From Methanoregula sp. (GTDB lineage Archaea; Halobacteriota; Methanomicrobia; Methanomicrobiales; Methanospirillaceae), in assembly GCF_028679125.1 (NCBI RefSeq), contig NZ_JAJRCG010000023.1:1-43586 (forward strand): a stretch of 43,586 nucleotides of DNA, written 5' to 3'. The position numbers and the translations under genes were made by a program. Shown piece by piece: positions 15,753 to 23,331 of the stretch. The notes below the pieces were generated by a model that saw only the letters and a program-made list of their open reading frames with translations, was not told the DNA's origin and ran no database searches. Every line of letters begins with the position of its first letter. Position 1 is the stretch's first letter.

Positions 15753-16988
15753 TCAGGCACCGAACTTATGGGATTTGTTGATAAGGTCGAGAGCAATCGG
15801 GAGAAGATCGACTCCCCGGATCCGGCAGAGCCCGCCTTGTGCGCAACTGAATTCATCGTAGCGGACCACATCGTCCACCCGGACCCCCTCGCCCCGGATC
15901 AGGACGGGGACCGGGTCGGCGGAATGGTCCTTGATGCAGACCGGTGTCGAGTGGTCGCCGGTGATGATGATGATCGTGTCCTTTAAGCCCAGCAGGGGTT
16001 CGAGGAGCGGGTCGATCTTCTCGATGAATGATTTCTTCTGCTCGGCCAGACCGTCATGGCCTGACTCGTCGGCGCCCTTGATGTTCATGAGCACGAAGTC
16101 TTTTGTCCTGAGCTCGTTCACTGCTGCCGCGACCTTGCCGGCGATATTGCTGTTCTGGGAGCCGGTGATACCCGGTACCTCGACGTGCGGGAGACCGACT
16201 GCTTTACCGATCCCGGTGATGAGGCTTGCCGCCGAGATGACCGATCCCGACATCTCGTATTTCTTCTGGAAGGGCTCGAAGTCCCCCATCTCCCCGGCGC
16301 CCCGCATCAGGACAATGTTGGCCGGGTTCTGCCCCTGCTTCACACGATCCTTGTTGATGGCGTGCTCGAAGAGGATCTTTGTGGACTGCTTCACGAACTC
16401 GTTGCAGACCGTGGCGGTCTTATCCTCCCTCTCTCCCTTCCGTATTGCAGTGATGGTGAGGGGAGCAACACCCTCCTTCTTCGGGTCGTTCGATGAGACG
16501 CAGTGGCTCAGGCCATCCCCGCTGAGGGCAAGGGCAGCCCGGTGGCCGGCACCGGAGCGGAAGATGAACTCAACGCCGAATTTCGAGAGGTCGACGCCGT
16601 CCTGTATCGCCTGCGAGAGGGCTGCCGTGTCGTGGATCCGGCCTGCCCGTCGGTCAGTGACCAGGCCCTGCGGGGAGAGGGTCGCGTAGTTACAGCGGAA
16701 CCCGATCATTCCCGCTTTCATGTCGATGCCGGAACCAACGCATTCGAGCGGGCCCCGGCCGGTATAATACTTGTACGGGTCATAGCCGAGCAGGGCGAGG
16801 TGGGCGGTATCGGAACCCGGGCGGATGCCGGGGGCGATGGTGTCCATGATCCCGCAGATCCCTTCGGCAGCGAGTTTGTCAAGGACGGGTTTTCTTGCCG
16901 CGGAGAGCGGCGTTCCCCCCCGGAGCGCCGGGCAGGGGCGGTCGGAGATCCCGTCAAGAACAATGAAGAGGATTTTACGTGCGGTCAT
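15753..16988 (-). CDS. apgM: 2,3-bisphosphoglycerate-independent phosphoglycerate mutase, archaeal type
   Basis: A 411-residue member of the alkaline phosphatase superfamily, typical of archaeal ApgM. The metal-binding Asp is in IVLDGISDRP (D12), the catalytic Ser is in RPGSDTAHL (S59), and the second metal site is in IIIITGDHSTPV near residue 340. KGADESGHDG gives another metal cluster. The enzyme interconverts 2- and 3-phosphoglycerate in the cytosol for gluconeogenesis and glycolysis. It is the first gene of a three-gene unit with the beta-helix and methyltransferase-like genes. The upstream region is a 700-base gap with unusual palindromes, none placed at a normal promoter distance. Confidence 0.95.
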   Translation of the reverse strand: MTARKILFIVLDGISDRPCPALRGGTPLSAARKPVLDKLAAEGICGIMDTIAPGIRPGSDTAHLALLGYDPYKYYTGRGPLECVGSGIDMKAGMIGFRCNYATLSPQGLVTDRRAGRIHDTAALSQAIQDGVDLSKFGVEFIFRSGAGHRAALALSGDGLSHCVSSNDPKKEGVAPLTITAIRKGEREDKTATVCNEFVKQSTKILFEHAINKDRVKQGQNPANIVLMRGAGEMGDFEPFQKKYEMSGSVISAASLITGIGKAVGLPHVEVPGITGSQNSNIAGKVAAAVNELRTKDFVLMNIKGADESGHDGLAEQKKSFIEKIDPLLEPLLGLKDTIIIITGDHSTPVCIKDHSADPVPVLIRGEGVRVDDVVRYDEFSCAQGGLCRIRGVDLLPIALDLINKSHKFGA

Positions 16989-17279
16989 TCGTATGGAATG
17001 GTAGGGCGGGAGGGGTAATTAGACTCGCGGTTGGAATGCGGGGGGAAAAGGACGGTTATTGTGGTGGATTATCCGGAAAACCCCGGCCACTCCCGGTCAC
17101 TACAGGCACTCCGGCATTGAGCGATACTTCGATGAACGGGAGATTGTCGATGTCCGGGATCGTGCAGGTGACCGGTACTGGCATGCACCATGTTTGTACA
17201 CCGCCAGACCCCCGCTCCCCCGGAGCCAGAACAATCCCCCCAGTCATCCCGTAAAACTGCATGAATCCGGCTCGAAAAT

Positions 17280-17302
17280 GGGAGGGGCTTGGGGGGGTAG
17301 GG
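17280..17302 (+). other. Putative G-quadruplex motif
   Basis: Four G runs of 3, 4, 7 and 3 bases are separated by loops A, CTT and TA, which satisfies the usual G3+N1-7 quadruplex pattern. It directly joins one arm of the inverted repeat at 17300. Folding is inferred from sequence only. Confidence 0.6.
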
Positions 17303-17410
17303 CGGTGTACTTTGATATTTTACCGCCCGTGACCAACAGGTCCGGGAGAAAATTTCCGACAGTCTTAACCTGAATCACATTGGTTTGTTCACACGGGAAG
17401 TACACCGCCC
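17300..17410. repeat. 13-bp perfect inverted repeat (GTACACCGCC family)
   Basis: GGGCGGTGTACTT at 17300-17312 is the exact reverse complement of AAGTACACCGCCC at 17398-17410. A third copy of the core, GTACACCGCC, lies at 17196-17205 in direct orientation. The 85 bases between the arms contain no gene. The unit could be a regulatory site or the end of a small repeat element. Confidence 0.65.
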
Positions 17411-17572
17411 GACACTCGCTGCACGGGTGCAACATAAGCCCGGGAGCGTTGGTATATCGAAATGTTTTCTACCGAGTAAAAAAAATTCAACCACCCCTTC
17501 GACCCCTGCTCGCATTTTTTCAGGCAGGGTTTGGTTGATCGCCTGCCGCATTCACGTCGAAGATTGAAAAAT

Positions 17573-17617
17573 ATTGTAGGTTGTACAACCGATTGTAGGT
17601 TAATTATCCTACAATCG
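17573..17617. promoter_or_regulatory. Clustered ATTGTAGG repeats with two palindromes
   Basis: ATTGTAGGTT occurs twice in direct orientation (17573-17582 and 17592-17601) and CCTACAAT once inverted (17608-17615). GGTTGTACAACC (17579-17590) is a perfect 12-base palindrome. CGATTGTAGG and CCTACAATCG (17590-17599 and 17608-17617) form a perfect 10-base stem around an 8-base AT loop. The spacing looks like a multi-site operator or a strong stem-loop near the transporter 3' end. Confidence 0.6.
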
Positions 17618-17635
17618 CCTCACGAACTTACACCC

Positions 17636-17651
17636 TTTGATCGCGATCAAA
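17636..17651. promoter_or_regulatory. Perfect 16-bp palindrome TTTGATCGCGATCAAA
   Basis: This self-complementary 16-base sequence lies 56 bases beyond the end of the transporter gene and 19 bases from the repeat cluster at 17573-17617. It has the size and symmetry of a dimeric HTH protein site. No regulator gene is adjacent, so the binding protein is unknown. Confidence 0.5.
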
Positions 17652-17706
17652 AATTTCAGACAGGGTCCGGCCTGTCCCGCACCAGGTACACCAAGTACTA
17701 CACCGC

Positions 17707-19128
17707 TCACGCAGTCTTCTTCTCATCCGGCACGATTGCCGAGAGCACGACCGTTACGAGGGAAAGCACAATGCCTGCTACCATCGTGATGTGGAACCCG
17801 TCCAGAAACGTTGCGGGATCGAGATCCGTGAACGCGACAACTGCACCGGTATCCATGGTTGCGAAGGTGAAGAGTGCTGCATAGATCGCTGTCCCGAGCA
17901 CGCCGCCGAAATAGATGGCAGTCACCATCAGCGAGGATCCGGTGCCTTCCTCGCCCCTGGGTGCGCTCTCGATGATCCTGCTCGCAGCCGGCCCGGCTGC
18001 GATCCCGAATGCCACCCCCATCACGATGAGCCCGGCAAGCAGGGGAACGATCCCGGATCCCGGCGAGATGAACGCGAATATGGCACTGTAGAGAACAACA
18101 AACCCGCAGGCTGCCACTGCAAATGCCCGCCGTCCGTATCGGTCTGACCACTTACCAAACGGGATACTGAGGATGGCAATCACCGCGGGCGGGATCAGGA
18201 GGCACAGACCGCTTGTCATAAGATCGAAGTGCATCTCCATCGTGAGATAGAATGGGAGGAGGTACAGGACTCCCATGAAGATGACATTCACCAGCAGGTA
18301 TGCAGTCGTCACCGATGTGAACTGCCATCCTGAAAAGATCCTTATGTTCACAAAAGGTTCCGGGATCGCCAGTTCCCGGGCAACAAACAGCCCCGAGCAG
18401 AGCAGGCATACTATCCCGCAGATGAGGATCAGCGGATCCGATACACCGCGGGCTGCCCCTTCTTCCAATACAAAGGTACAGAAGACCATGGCGCCAAAGA
18501 GCAGGACAGCCCCCGGGTAGTCGAAGGATGACGTGCGGTCTCCCATGCCCGGCTCATCTGCCGGGATCACCCGGGCTGCAAAGAGGATCCCGATGATGCC
18601 GATCGGTATGTTGACCAGGAAAATCCAGTGCCACGAGAGGTGCTGGGTGAGGATTCCCCCTATTGCCGGCCCGGCGGCGAACCCGATGGAAGCGGTTGCA
18701 GCGATAACGCCAAGGGCAGTACCGAGCATCTCTTTCGGAAGGTACCGGATACAGAGCAGCGGGGCAACGGCGGCGATCATCGCCGCCCCGATACCCTGTA
18801 CGATCCGTGCAGCGAGCAGGGTGTCGAGCGACGGGGCGATCCCGCAGGCAGCAGAACTGATGGTGAAGATGATGAACCCGAGGAGGAACAGTCTCTTGGC
18901 AAGCCCCCGGTCTGCGAGTTTCCCGAAGACAAGGAGGAGCCCGGCCATCATCAGCAGGTAGGTGATGATCACCCACGCGATCGTCCCGGTGTCCGTACTG
19001 AAGTACGTGGCCATGGTCGGGAGCGCCACGTTCACGATGGATCCATCGATGCCGTCCATCACTACGCCGAGCGCTACTGCTCCGAGCAGGAGTTTCTGGC
19101 GCAGGGGATCCATGATGACGGTGGACAT
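17707..19128 (-). CDS. MFS drug exporter, DHA2 (14-TM) family
   Basis: A 473-residue membrane protein with about 14 hydrophobic helices. Signature motifs are DGIDGSIVNVALP in helix 1 (the DHA2 motif D1, residues 25-37), motif A GKLADRGLAKR in the first cytoplasmic loop (69-79), and the antiporter motif C with AAGPAIGGIL in helix 5. Members such as EmrB and QacA export cationic drugs or other small compounds in exchange for protons. It follows the eS1 gene on the same strand after 87 bases that include a T-run terminator, so it is probably a separate unit. Its 3' side carries the palindrome-rich gap. The substrate cannot be predicted. Confidence 0.9.
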   Translation of the reverse strand: MSTVIMDPLRQKLLLGAVALGVVMDGIDGSIVNVALPTMATYFSTDTGTIAWVIITYLLMMAGLLLVFGKLADRGLAKRLFLLGFIIFTISSAACGIAPSLDTLLAARIVQGIGAAMIAAVAPLLCIRYLPKEMLGTALGVIAATASIGFAAGPAIGGILTQHLSWHWIFLVNIPIGIIGILFAARVIPADEPGMGDRTSSFDYPGAVLLFGAMVFCTFVLEEGAARGVSDPLILICGIVCLLCSGLFVARELAIPEPFVNIRIFSGWQFTSVTTAYLLVNVIFMGVLYLLPFYLTMEMHFDLMTSGLCLLIPPAVIAILSIPFGKWSDRYGRRAFAVAACGFVVLYSAIFAFISPGSGIVPLLAGLIVMGVAFGIAAGPAASRIIESAPRGEEGTGSSLMVTAIYFGGVLGTAIYAALFTFATMDTGAVVAFTDLDPATFLDGFHITMVAGIVLSLVTVVLSAIVPDEKKTA

Positions 19129-19204
19129 GAGCTACAGTATAGAGCGGGAGATTTCATTAACGTTCGGAATACCGGATCCGTACGGGGCCTGATGGCAGGC
19201 TCTT

Positions 19205-19211
19205 AAAAAAA
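19205..19211 (-). terminator. T7 terminator after eS1
   Basis: The - strand has TTTTTTT five bases after the eS1 stop. This is a typical archaeal terminator and closes the ribosomal cluster that begins with uS15. Confidence 0.6.
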
Positions 19212-19215
19212 GGGA

Positions 19216-19821
19216 TTAGGTCGTGTCGACCGGTGCTGCTACCGGTTCGACCTTGGACTTGGTGATCTCGACCCTGCGGGTCGGGTAGATCGTCTTGACT
19301 GCCTTGAAGAGATCGCGCGAGATCTCGCCAGAAACGATCCCGTTCAGGAGCGTGGTTAAGTCCCATGCGCCTGACTGTGCTGCAACGGCCTGGATAATTG
19401 CGTTCCGGATCGCGTGCTCCTGAGAGATGTTGGCACGGGCGAACGTGTACGTGCAGATCGTCAGACGGACTTTCTTGCCATCCTTGGTGACGACGAGGAC
19501 GATGGTGTCGATGCGGGAGCTCCGGCGCTTCACGAGCGAGCGGAGATAGTCGCGGGTCACTTCGTGGCCAACGAACTCGGTATATGCCGAATCACCGGTC
19601 ACGTTCTCGATCTTAAAGCTCATCTTCATGTACTGCTTGGCGTAATCGTTGGTGATCTCGCCGAGCGTTGCGTGCATGATGCGGCCCACAACGCTCTCAG
19701 CATCGTTTGCAATGGTATCGCCGATGTACACCTTGCCGAGGGTGTCGGGGGTGTGCACCTTGTACCAGCTCTTGGCCTTCCAGCCTTCAACTCTTCTTCC
19801 TACCTGTTTCTTCTTTGCCAT
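19216..19821 (-). CDS. rps3ae: 30S ribosomal protein S3Ae (eS1)
   Basis: A 201-residue protein of standard archaeal eS1 length, beginning MAKKKQVGRRVEGWKAKSWY and containing the conserved SLVKRRSSRIDTIV block. It sits on the 30S platform near the mRNA exit and is shared by archaea and eukaryotes only. A short Val/Ala/Pro tail ends the protein. Its start follows AGGTGAT, a good ribosome-binding site, and lies four bases after the Pcc1 stop. The uS15–DHH–Pcc1–eS1 order is a familiar archaeal arrangement that links translation with tRNA modification genes. Confidence 0.97.
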   Translation of the reverse strand: MAKKKQVGRRVEGWKAKSWYKVHTPDTLGKVYIGDTIANDAESVVGRIMHATLGEITNDYAKQYMKMSFKIENVTGDSAYTEFVGHEVTRDYLRSLVKRRSSRIDTIVLVVTKDGKKVRLTICTYTFARANISQEHAIRNAIIQAVAAQSGAWDLTTLLNGIVSGEISRDLFKAVKTIYPTRRVEITKSKVEPVAAPVDTT

Positions 19822-19825
19822 AGTA

Positions 19826-20059
19826 TCACCTGTTGGATTTCCCGTGCAGAGAACATGCGTCCTCCGCCACTGCCAGGTTCATCAGATAATCGTCCACGGA
19901 TTCGATGACCGATCGGAGCTGTGTACCCGCGATGGTCGTGACCACCCGGTCGCCCTCTGCCCGCGTCTCCATGCTGCGGAGGTTGTCGGGCGAGAGTGCC
20001 GGGGCAACGCAGGCAGCATCCTGGTGCAGGGTCGTGATAGTGCCTTCGATCTGCATCAT
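19826..20059 (-). CDS. pcc1: KEOPS complex subunit Pcc1
   Basis: A 77-residue protein with the Pcc1 pattern: an N-terminal strand, the APALSPDNLRSMETRAEGD segment, VTTIAG, and the final helix VDDYLMNLAVAE. Pcc1 is the dimerisation subunit of KEOPS, which makes N6-threonylcarbamoyladenosine at position 37 of ANN-decoding tRNAs. Archaeal Pcc1 proteins are often this short. Its ATG overlaps the stop of the DHH gene by four bases and eS1 follows four bases later, so the cluster is translationally coupled. A second ATG three bases later is an equally good start. Confidence 0.88.
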   Translation of the reverse strand: MMQIEGTITTLHQDAACVAPALSPDNLRSMETRAEGDRVVTTIAGTQLRSVIESVDDYLMNLAVAEDACSLHGKSNR

Positions 20060-21291
20060 GCTGCAAGCGCCTCCTGCCAGCCTTTCGCGAATGCGCCGAT
20101 CTGGTCGCAGGGAATGGTTGCCCCTGCCCGGAGGTTGTGCCCCCCACCGCTTCCCCCGCAGGCTGCCGCGATCTCCCGGACCTTTGGCCCGAGTTCAACG
20201 GTGCTGCTCAAGGGAGAGCGGACCGAGATCCGGCACATGCTGCCGCTCTTTGCGTACACGAGTACCGGGCCTTCTGCCGGGATGTCCCGGGAGAGGATGT
20301 CGGCAACGTCGCTTGCAACGGTTGCGTCCTGCACCTCGTATACCCCGGGTACTCCCTCATGCGGGCGGGCGGATTTGACTGCGCCTATCACCCGGACGCG
20401 GTGCTGCCGTGCGATCTCCCATGCACGATCGATGTCGTGCGATGAGCGCAGGCAGAGCGTTGCGCCGATGTCGCCGTTGCCGGTCTTGCCGCAGGCGTCG
20501 ATGACCGCGGCGAGGGCATGGGCATCTTCTATCACCTCGCGCTGGAGGTGGAAGGTGTCGCCGTAGATGCCTTCAAGACCGGCAAGGGTTGCTTTCGGTG
20601 CCGCTTCGAGTACAATGCGGGAGACCAGGGTATCGAGCCGGAGCGGCTCCTCGCCCTTGGTCTGGTCCCGGGAACTGTCGATGAAATCAGCAACGAGCTG
20701 TTCCTCGCCGCTGATTCCATCGAGGTACGGGTGGGTCGCGGTATACCAGCGCTCGATCATGTCCCGGCCCGGGAGTTTTAAGCCACGGTCCGGTACAATG
20801 ATCCCGTTCGTGATCGCATCGTTGAAGATCTCGAGATTTTTCCCGACAATCTCCTGCCCGTCCCCGATAATGCCGGGTATGACAAGGCCGGCAAGATCGC
20901 GGTTGTCGCCCAGTTTCTGGGCCACGTAGTACGCGGTACCTGCCCCGGAGAGCTCGCGATCGCCGTCGATACCGGCAAGGCGCGGGTTTGCGTGGAATTC
21001 TCCTGTAAAGAGCGGGAGGTGGTGGTCTACCACCATCGTCGTCTTCGGGAGGTCGGCAATCCCTGCACCGATATCGCAGAGGAGGTATGCACTCTCACCG
21101 GTAAGATCCGATGCGCTGACGTCCTGTCGCACCCGGAGCCTGAACCGTATGCCTGCACGGAGCATCGCGTGGCAGAGGATGGCAGCGGCTGCAATGCCGT
21201 CTGCGTCGTGGTGCGCTAACACCTCGACAAATTCCTGCCTGCGGATCTGTGCCGCAACGGTCTCAGCTGCGGATTCAAGCGACGGGGACAT
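20056..21291 (-). CDS. DHH-family phosphoesterase, archaeal RecJ-like
   Basis: A 411-residue protein with the full DHH motif set: HHDADG at 27-32, CDIGAG at 72-77 (metal-binding D73) and DHHLP at 89-93, followed by a linker and a C-terminal DHHA1 domain ending in GGSGGGHNLRAGATI. It is expected to be a manganese-dependent exonuclease or phosphodiesterase. Archaeal proteins of this type located between uS15 and Pcc1 are RecJ-like nucleases, some of which bind GINS in the replisome, but binding cannot be read here. It begins 21 bases after uS15 and overlaps Pcc1 by four bases. Confidence 0.9.
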   Translation of the reverse strand: MSPSLESAAETVAAQIRRQEFVEVLAHHDADGIAAAAILCHAMLRAGIRFRLRVRQDVSASDLTGESAYLLCDIGAGIADLPKTTMVVDHHLPLFTGEFHANPRLAGIDGDRELSGAGTAYYVAQKLGDNRDLAGLVIPGIIGDGQEIVGKNLEIFNDAITNGIIVPDRGLKLPGRDMIERWYTATHPYLDGISGEEQLVADFIDSSRDQTKGEEPLRLDTLVSRIVLEAAPKATLAGLEGIYGDTFHLQREVIEDAHALAAVIDACGKTGNGDIGATLCLRSSHDIDRAWEIARQHRVRVIGAVKSARPHEGVPGVYEVQDATVASDVADILSRDIPAEGPVLVYAKSGSMCRISVRSPLSSTVELGPKVREIAAACGGSGGGHNLRAGATIPCDQIGAFAKGWQEALAA

Positions 21292-21312
21292 GATGGACGA
21301 TTTCCTGACGAT

Positions 21313-21771
21313 TTACCTGGAGAGGAGGATCTCGGCATTCTCCGGCTTGTAGACCCAGCCGGCGGGCAGTTTTCTGCTCGACGTGTAGTATCTCACGAGA
21401 CGGCGGATCTTGGATTCGACCAGCTGAAGCTGGCGCTTGTTGTGCAGATCCCTCTTGTTCTCGGAGAGGTGCTTCCTGAGGCCAAGGGCCTTGCTCATCA
21501 GGTCGCGGAGGTCCTCAGGGATCTCGGTCGCAACCTTGTTCTCGCGAAGAATGGTCCCGATGCGCTTGCCGGTGACAAGCTTAACGTCGGGTACTCCGTG
21601 TCGGTCTCTCAGGACCAGTCCAATCTTTGCGCTCGATGCGCCTTCCTTACGGAGATCCAGGATGATCTTGGTGATCGCCTGCGGGTCGGTGTTCGACCAC
21701 GCGGGAGCCTGTTTCCGGTAGGGGCGGATTGAGCATGACTTGCCCCTTCTGCGGGCGTGCATTCGTGCCAT
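21313..21771 (-). CDS. rps15: 30S ribosomal protein S15 (uS15)
   Basis: A 152-residue archaeal/eukaryotic-type S15, longer than the bacterial form because of the N-terminal extension MARMHARRRGKSCS. The S15 core follows from about residue 65 with LRDLMSKALGLRKHLSENKRD and RRLVRYY. It binds the central domain of 16S rRNA. The frame stays open upstream to 21858, but the ATG at 21771 has a perfect GGAGG site eight bases ahead and matches the family N-terminus. It is the first gene of the uS15–DHH–Pcc1–eS1 operon. Confidence 0.97.
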   Translation of the reverse strand: MARMHARRRGKSCSIRPYRKQAPAWSNTDPQAITKIILDLRKEGASSAKIGLVLRDRHGVPDVKLVTGKRIGTILRENKVATEIPEDLRDLMSKALGLRKHLSENKRDLHNKRQLQLVESKIRRLVRYYTSSRKLPAGWVYKPENAEILLSR

Positions 21772-21981
21772 GGTATAGCCTCCTAAATCGACGAACGTAA
21801 GTCCAGAAAAGTGCAGTTGCGTTTTGCAGCTACTGACTCTCTGTAATCCCAAAGCCATGTTCAGGCAGTGCGGTGTCGCACGTCGGACTTACATCTGTCA
21901 GCACAAGTAAAAGTGCTGGTATACTGTTGGAGGGGAGGGGTAATAAAGGGAACGGGAGAAAATTCCCCCATAATCCCGCCT

Positions 21982-23226
21982 TCACCGGTCCCCGGTTTCC
22001 CTGTCCGGCACCTCTCTTGCCAGGCTCAGCCTGCCAATCAGCAGCCAGCCGAGAAGGCATACCAGCCCGGTCGAGACGTAGATCGCCCCGAGGATAAGGA
22101 TGAGGTTGTCTGCGTCCAGGGATGCAAGGAGTATTCCGGCACTGCCAAACACGAGGCCGAAACAGTTGATCAGGGCGGACGCGGAACCGGTGTCCTCCCT
22201 CTGCTGTTCGAGCATGAGGAATGCGCCGGGAGATCGCACGCAGCTGCCCATCAGCGACGCCGGGAACAGGGTAAGGGTAAAGATCAGGGGTCCTTTGCCG
22301 CCAAAGAGGCAGATCAGTGCCCCTCCGGCAAGCATAACGATAAAACAGGAAAGAATGATCGACCTGCGGCCGAATGACCGGGAGAGCCGGAGGTACAGGA
22401 GGGGTCCTGAGATCATCGCGATGGCATTGATGGCAAAGTAGTAACTGAACCACTGCTCGGAGAGCCCGAATACGTCTTCGTAGATGTACGAGGAGTCGGC
22501 GATGAATGCCAGCGATGCCACGCTCACGAGCGAGAAGACGATCAAAAGCGAGGTGAACCCGGGATTCTTCAGCACGGTACCGAGCCGGCGGACGGACTGT
22601 ATCATGGTGCCGGTATACCGCGAGGGAATCGTCTCGGTCAGCAGGATACTGCCGATCATGGAGACAACTCCGATGAGGGCAAGCATCCAGAAGAGGCCCC
22701 GCCACGAGGTAAAGGGAAGCATGAACGCCCCGATGACCGGGGCAACGGCGGGCGAGATGACAACCATGGACTGGACGATCGCGAGCACCGATTCGCGTCT
22801 CCTCCCGTCATACAGGTCCTTGACCATCGCGGTTGCTACTGCGGATGCGGCACTCCCGCCAACGGCCTGGAGGATACGGAAGAGAATCAGGTGCCAGATG
22901 TCCCATGACAGGGTACACGCTGCGCTTGCCGCAATGTAGAGGGCGAGGCCGGCAAGCAGGATCGGCCGGCGGCCGTACTTGTCGGAGAGCGGCCCCCAGA
23001 AGAGCATCCCGAGACTGAAAAAGACAAAGAAGAGGATGAGGGTCAGGTTCGTGATATCAGCAGAGACACCAAAAAAATCACTCATCCCGGGGAGGGCGGG
23101 AAGGTAGAGATCCGTCGACAGCGGGACAAACGCGGAGAGCACCGCGATCAGGAGGATAAGTCCCCGGTTGCCAAGATACTTCTGGGGAACTCTTGGGATC
23201 GGGTCATCGTCAGGAACAGTGGTCAT
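21982..23226 (-). CDS. MFS transporter, Bcr/CflA family
   Basis: A 414-residue protein with about 12 membrane helices. Helix 1 has STDLYLPALP (37-46), typical of the Bcr/CflA group, motif A is GPLSDKYGRRP (78-88), and RILQAVGGSAAS carries the charged residue of helix 4. Members export drugs such as bicyclomycin or sulfonamides by proton antiport; archaeal substrates are unknown. A hydrophilic N-terminus of about 20 residues precedes helix 1. It stands between the uS15 promoter region and the histidine kinase gene, 105 bases from the latter, and may be its own unit. Confidence 0.9.
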   Translation of the reverse strand: MTTVPDDDPIPRVPQKYLGNRGLILLIAVLSAFVPLSTDLYLPALPGMSDFFGVSADITNLTLILFFVFFSLGMLFWGPLSDKYGRRPILLAGLALYIAASAACTLSWDIWHLILFRILQAVGGSAASAVATAMVKDLYDGRRRESVLAIVQSMVVISPAVAPVIGAFMLPFTSWRGLFWMLALIGVVSMIGSILLTETIPSRYTGTMIQSVRRLGTVLKNPGFTSLLIVFSLVSVASLAFIADSSYIYEDVFGLSEQWFSYYFAINAIAMISGPLLYLRLSRSFGRRSIILSCFIVMLAGGALICLFGGKGPLIFTLTLFPASLMGSCVRSPGAFLMLEQQREDTGSASALINCFGLVFGSAGILLASLDADNLILILGAIYVSTGLVCLLGWLLIGRLSLAREVPDRETGDR

Positions 23227-23331
23227 CTCCAGGTCTTAACCTGCATCGCAGGCTGATGCAGGGAACTACTTTATCGTTGTCCTGAAACCGATATAGGGTT
23301 TCCTTGGATGGGGGGCATGGGTTACCCACGC

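Larger units (their letters stand above)
16989..17706. other. 718-base noncoding gap with structured elements
   Basis: No convincing gene fills this stretch between the apgM start and the stop of the transporter gene. Open frames at 16979-17254, 17059-17373 and 17244-17435 (minus) encode low-complexity products without ribosome-binding sites. The stretch holds a G-quadruplex motif, repeated GTACACCGCC units in both orientations, a GGCAGG/CCTGCC stem at 17523-17547, a cluster of ATTGTAGG repeats with palindromes, and a 16-base perfect palindrome. These are listed separately. Confidence 0.7.

Noticed and set aside
17059..17373. Possible small genes in the 17-kb gap
   Set aside because: The frames overlap the G-rich and inverted-repeat elements, lack ribosome-binding sites and encode no recognisable sequence.
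21772..21858. N-terminal extension of uS15
   Set aside because: The GGAGG site eight bases before 21771 and the conserved MARMHARRRG start settle the shorter form.
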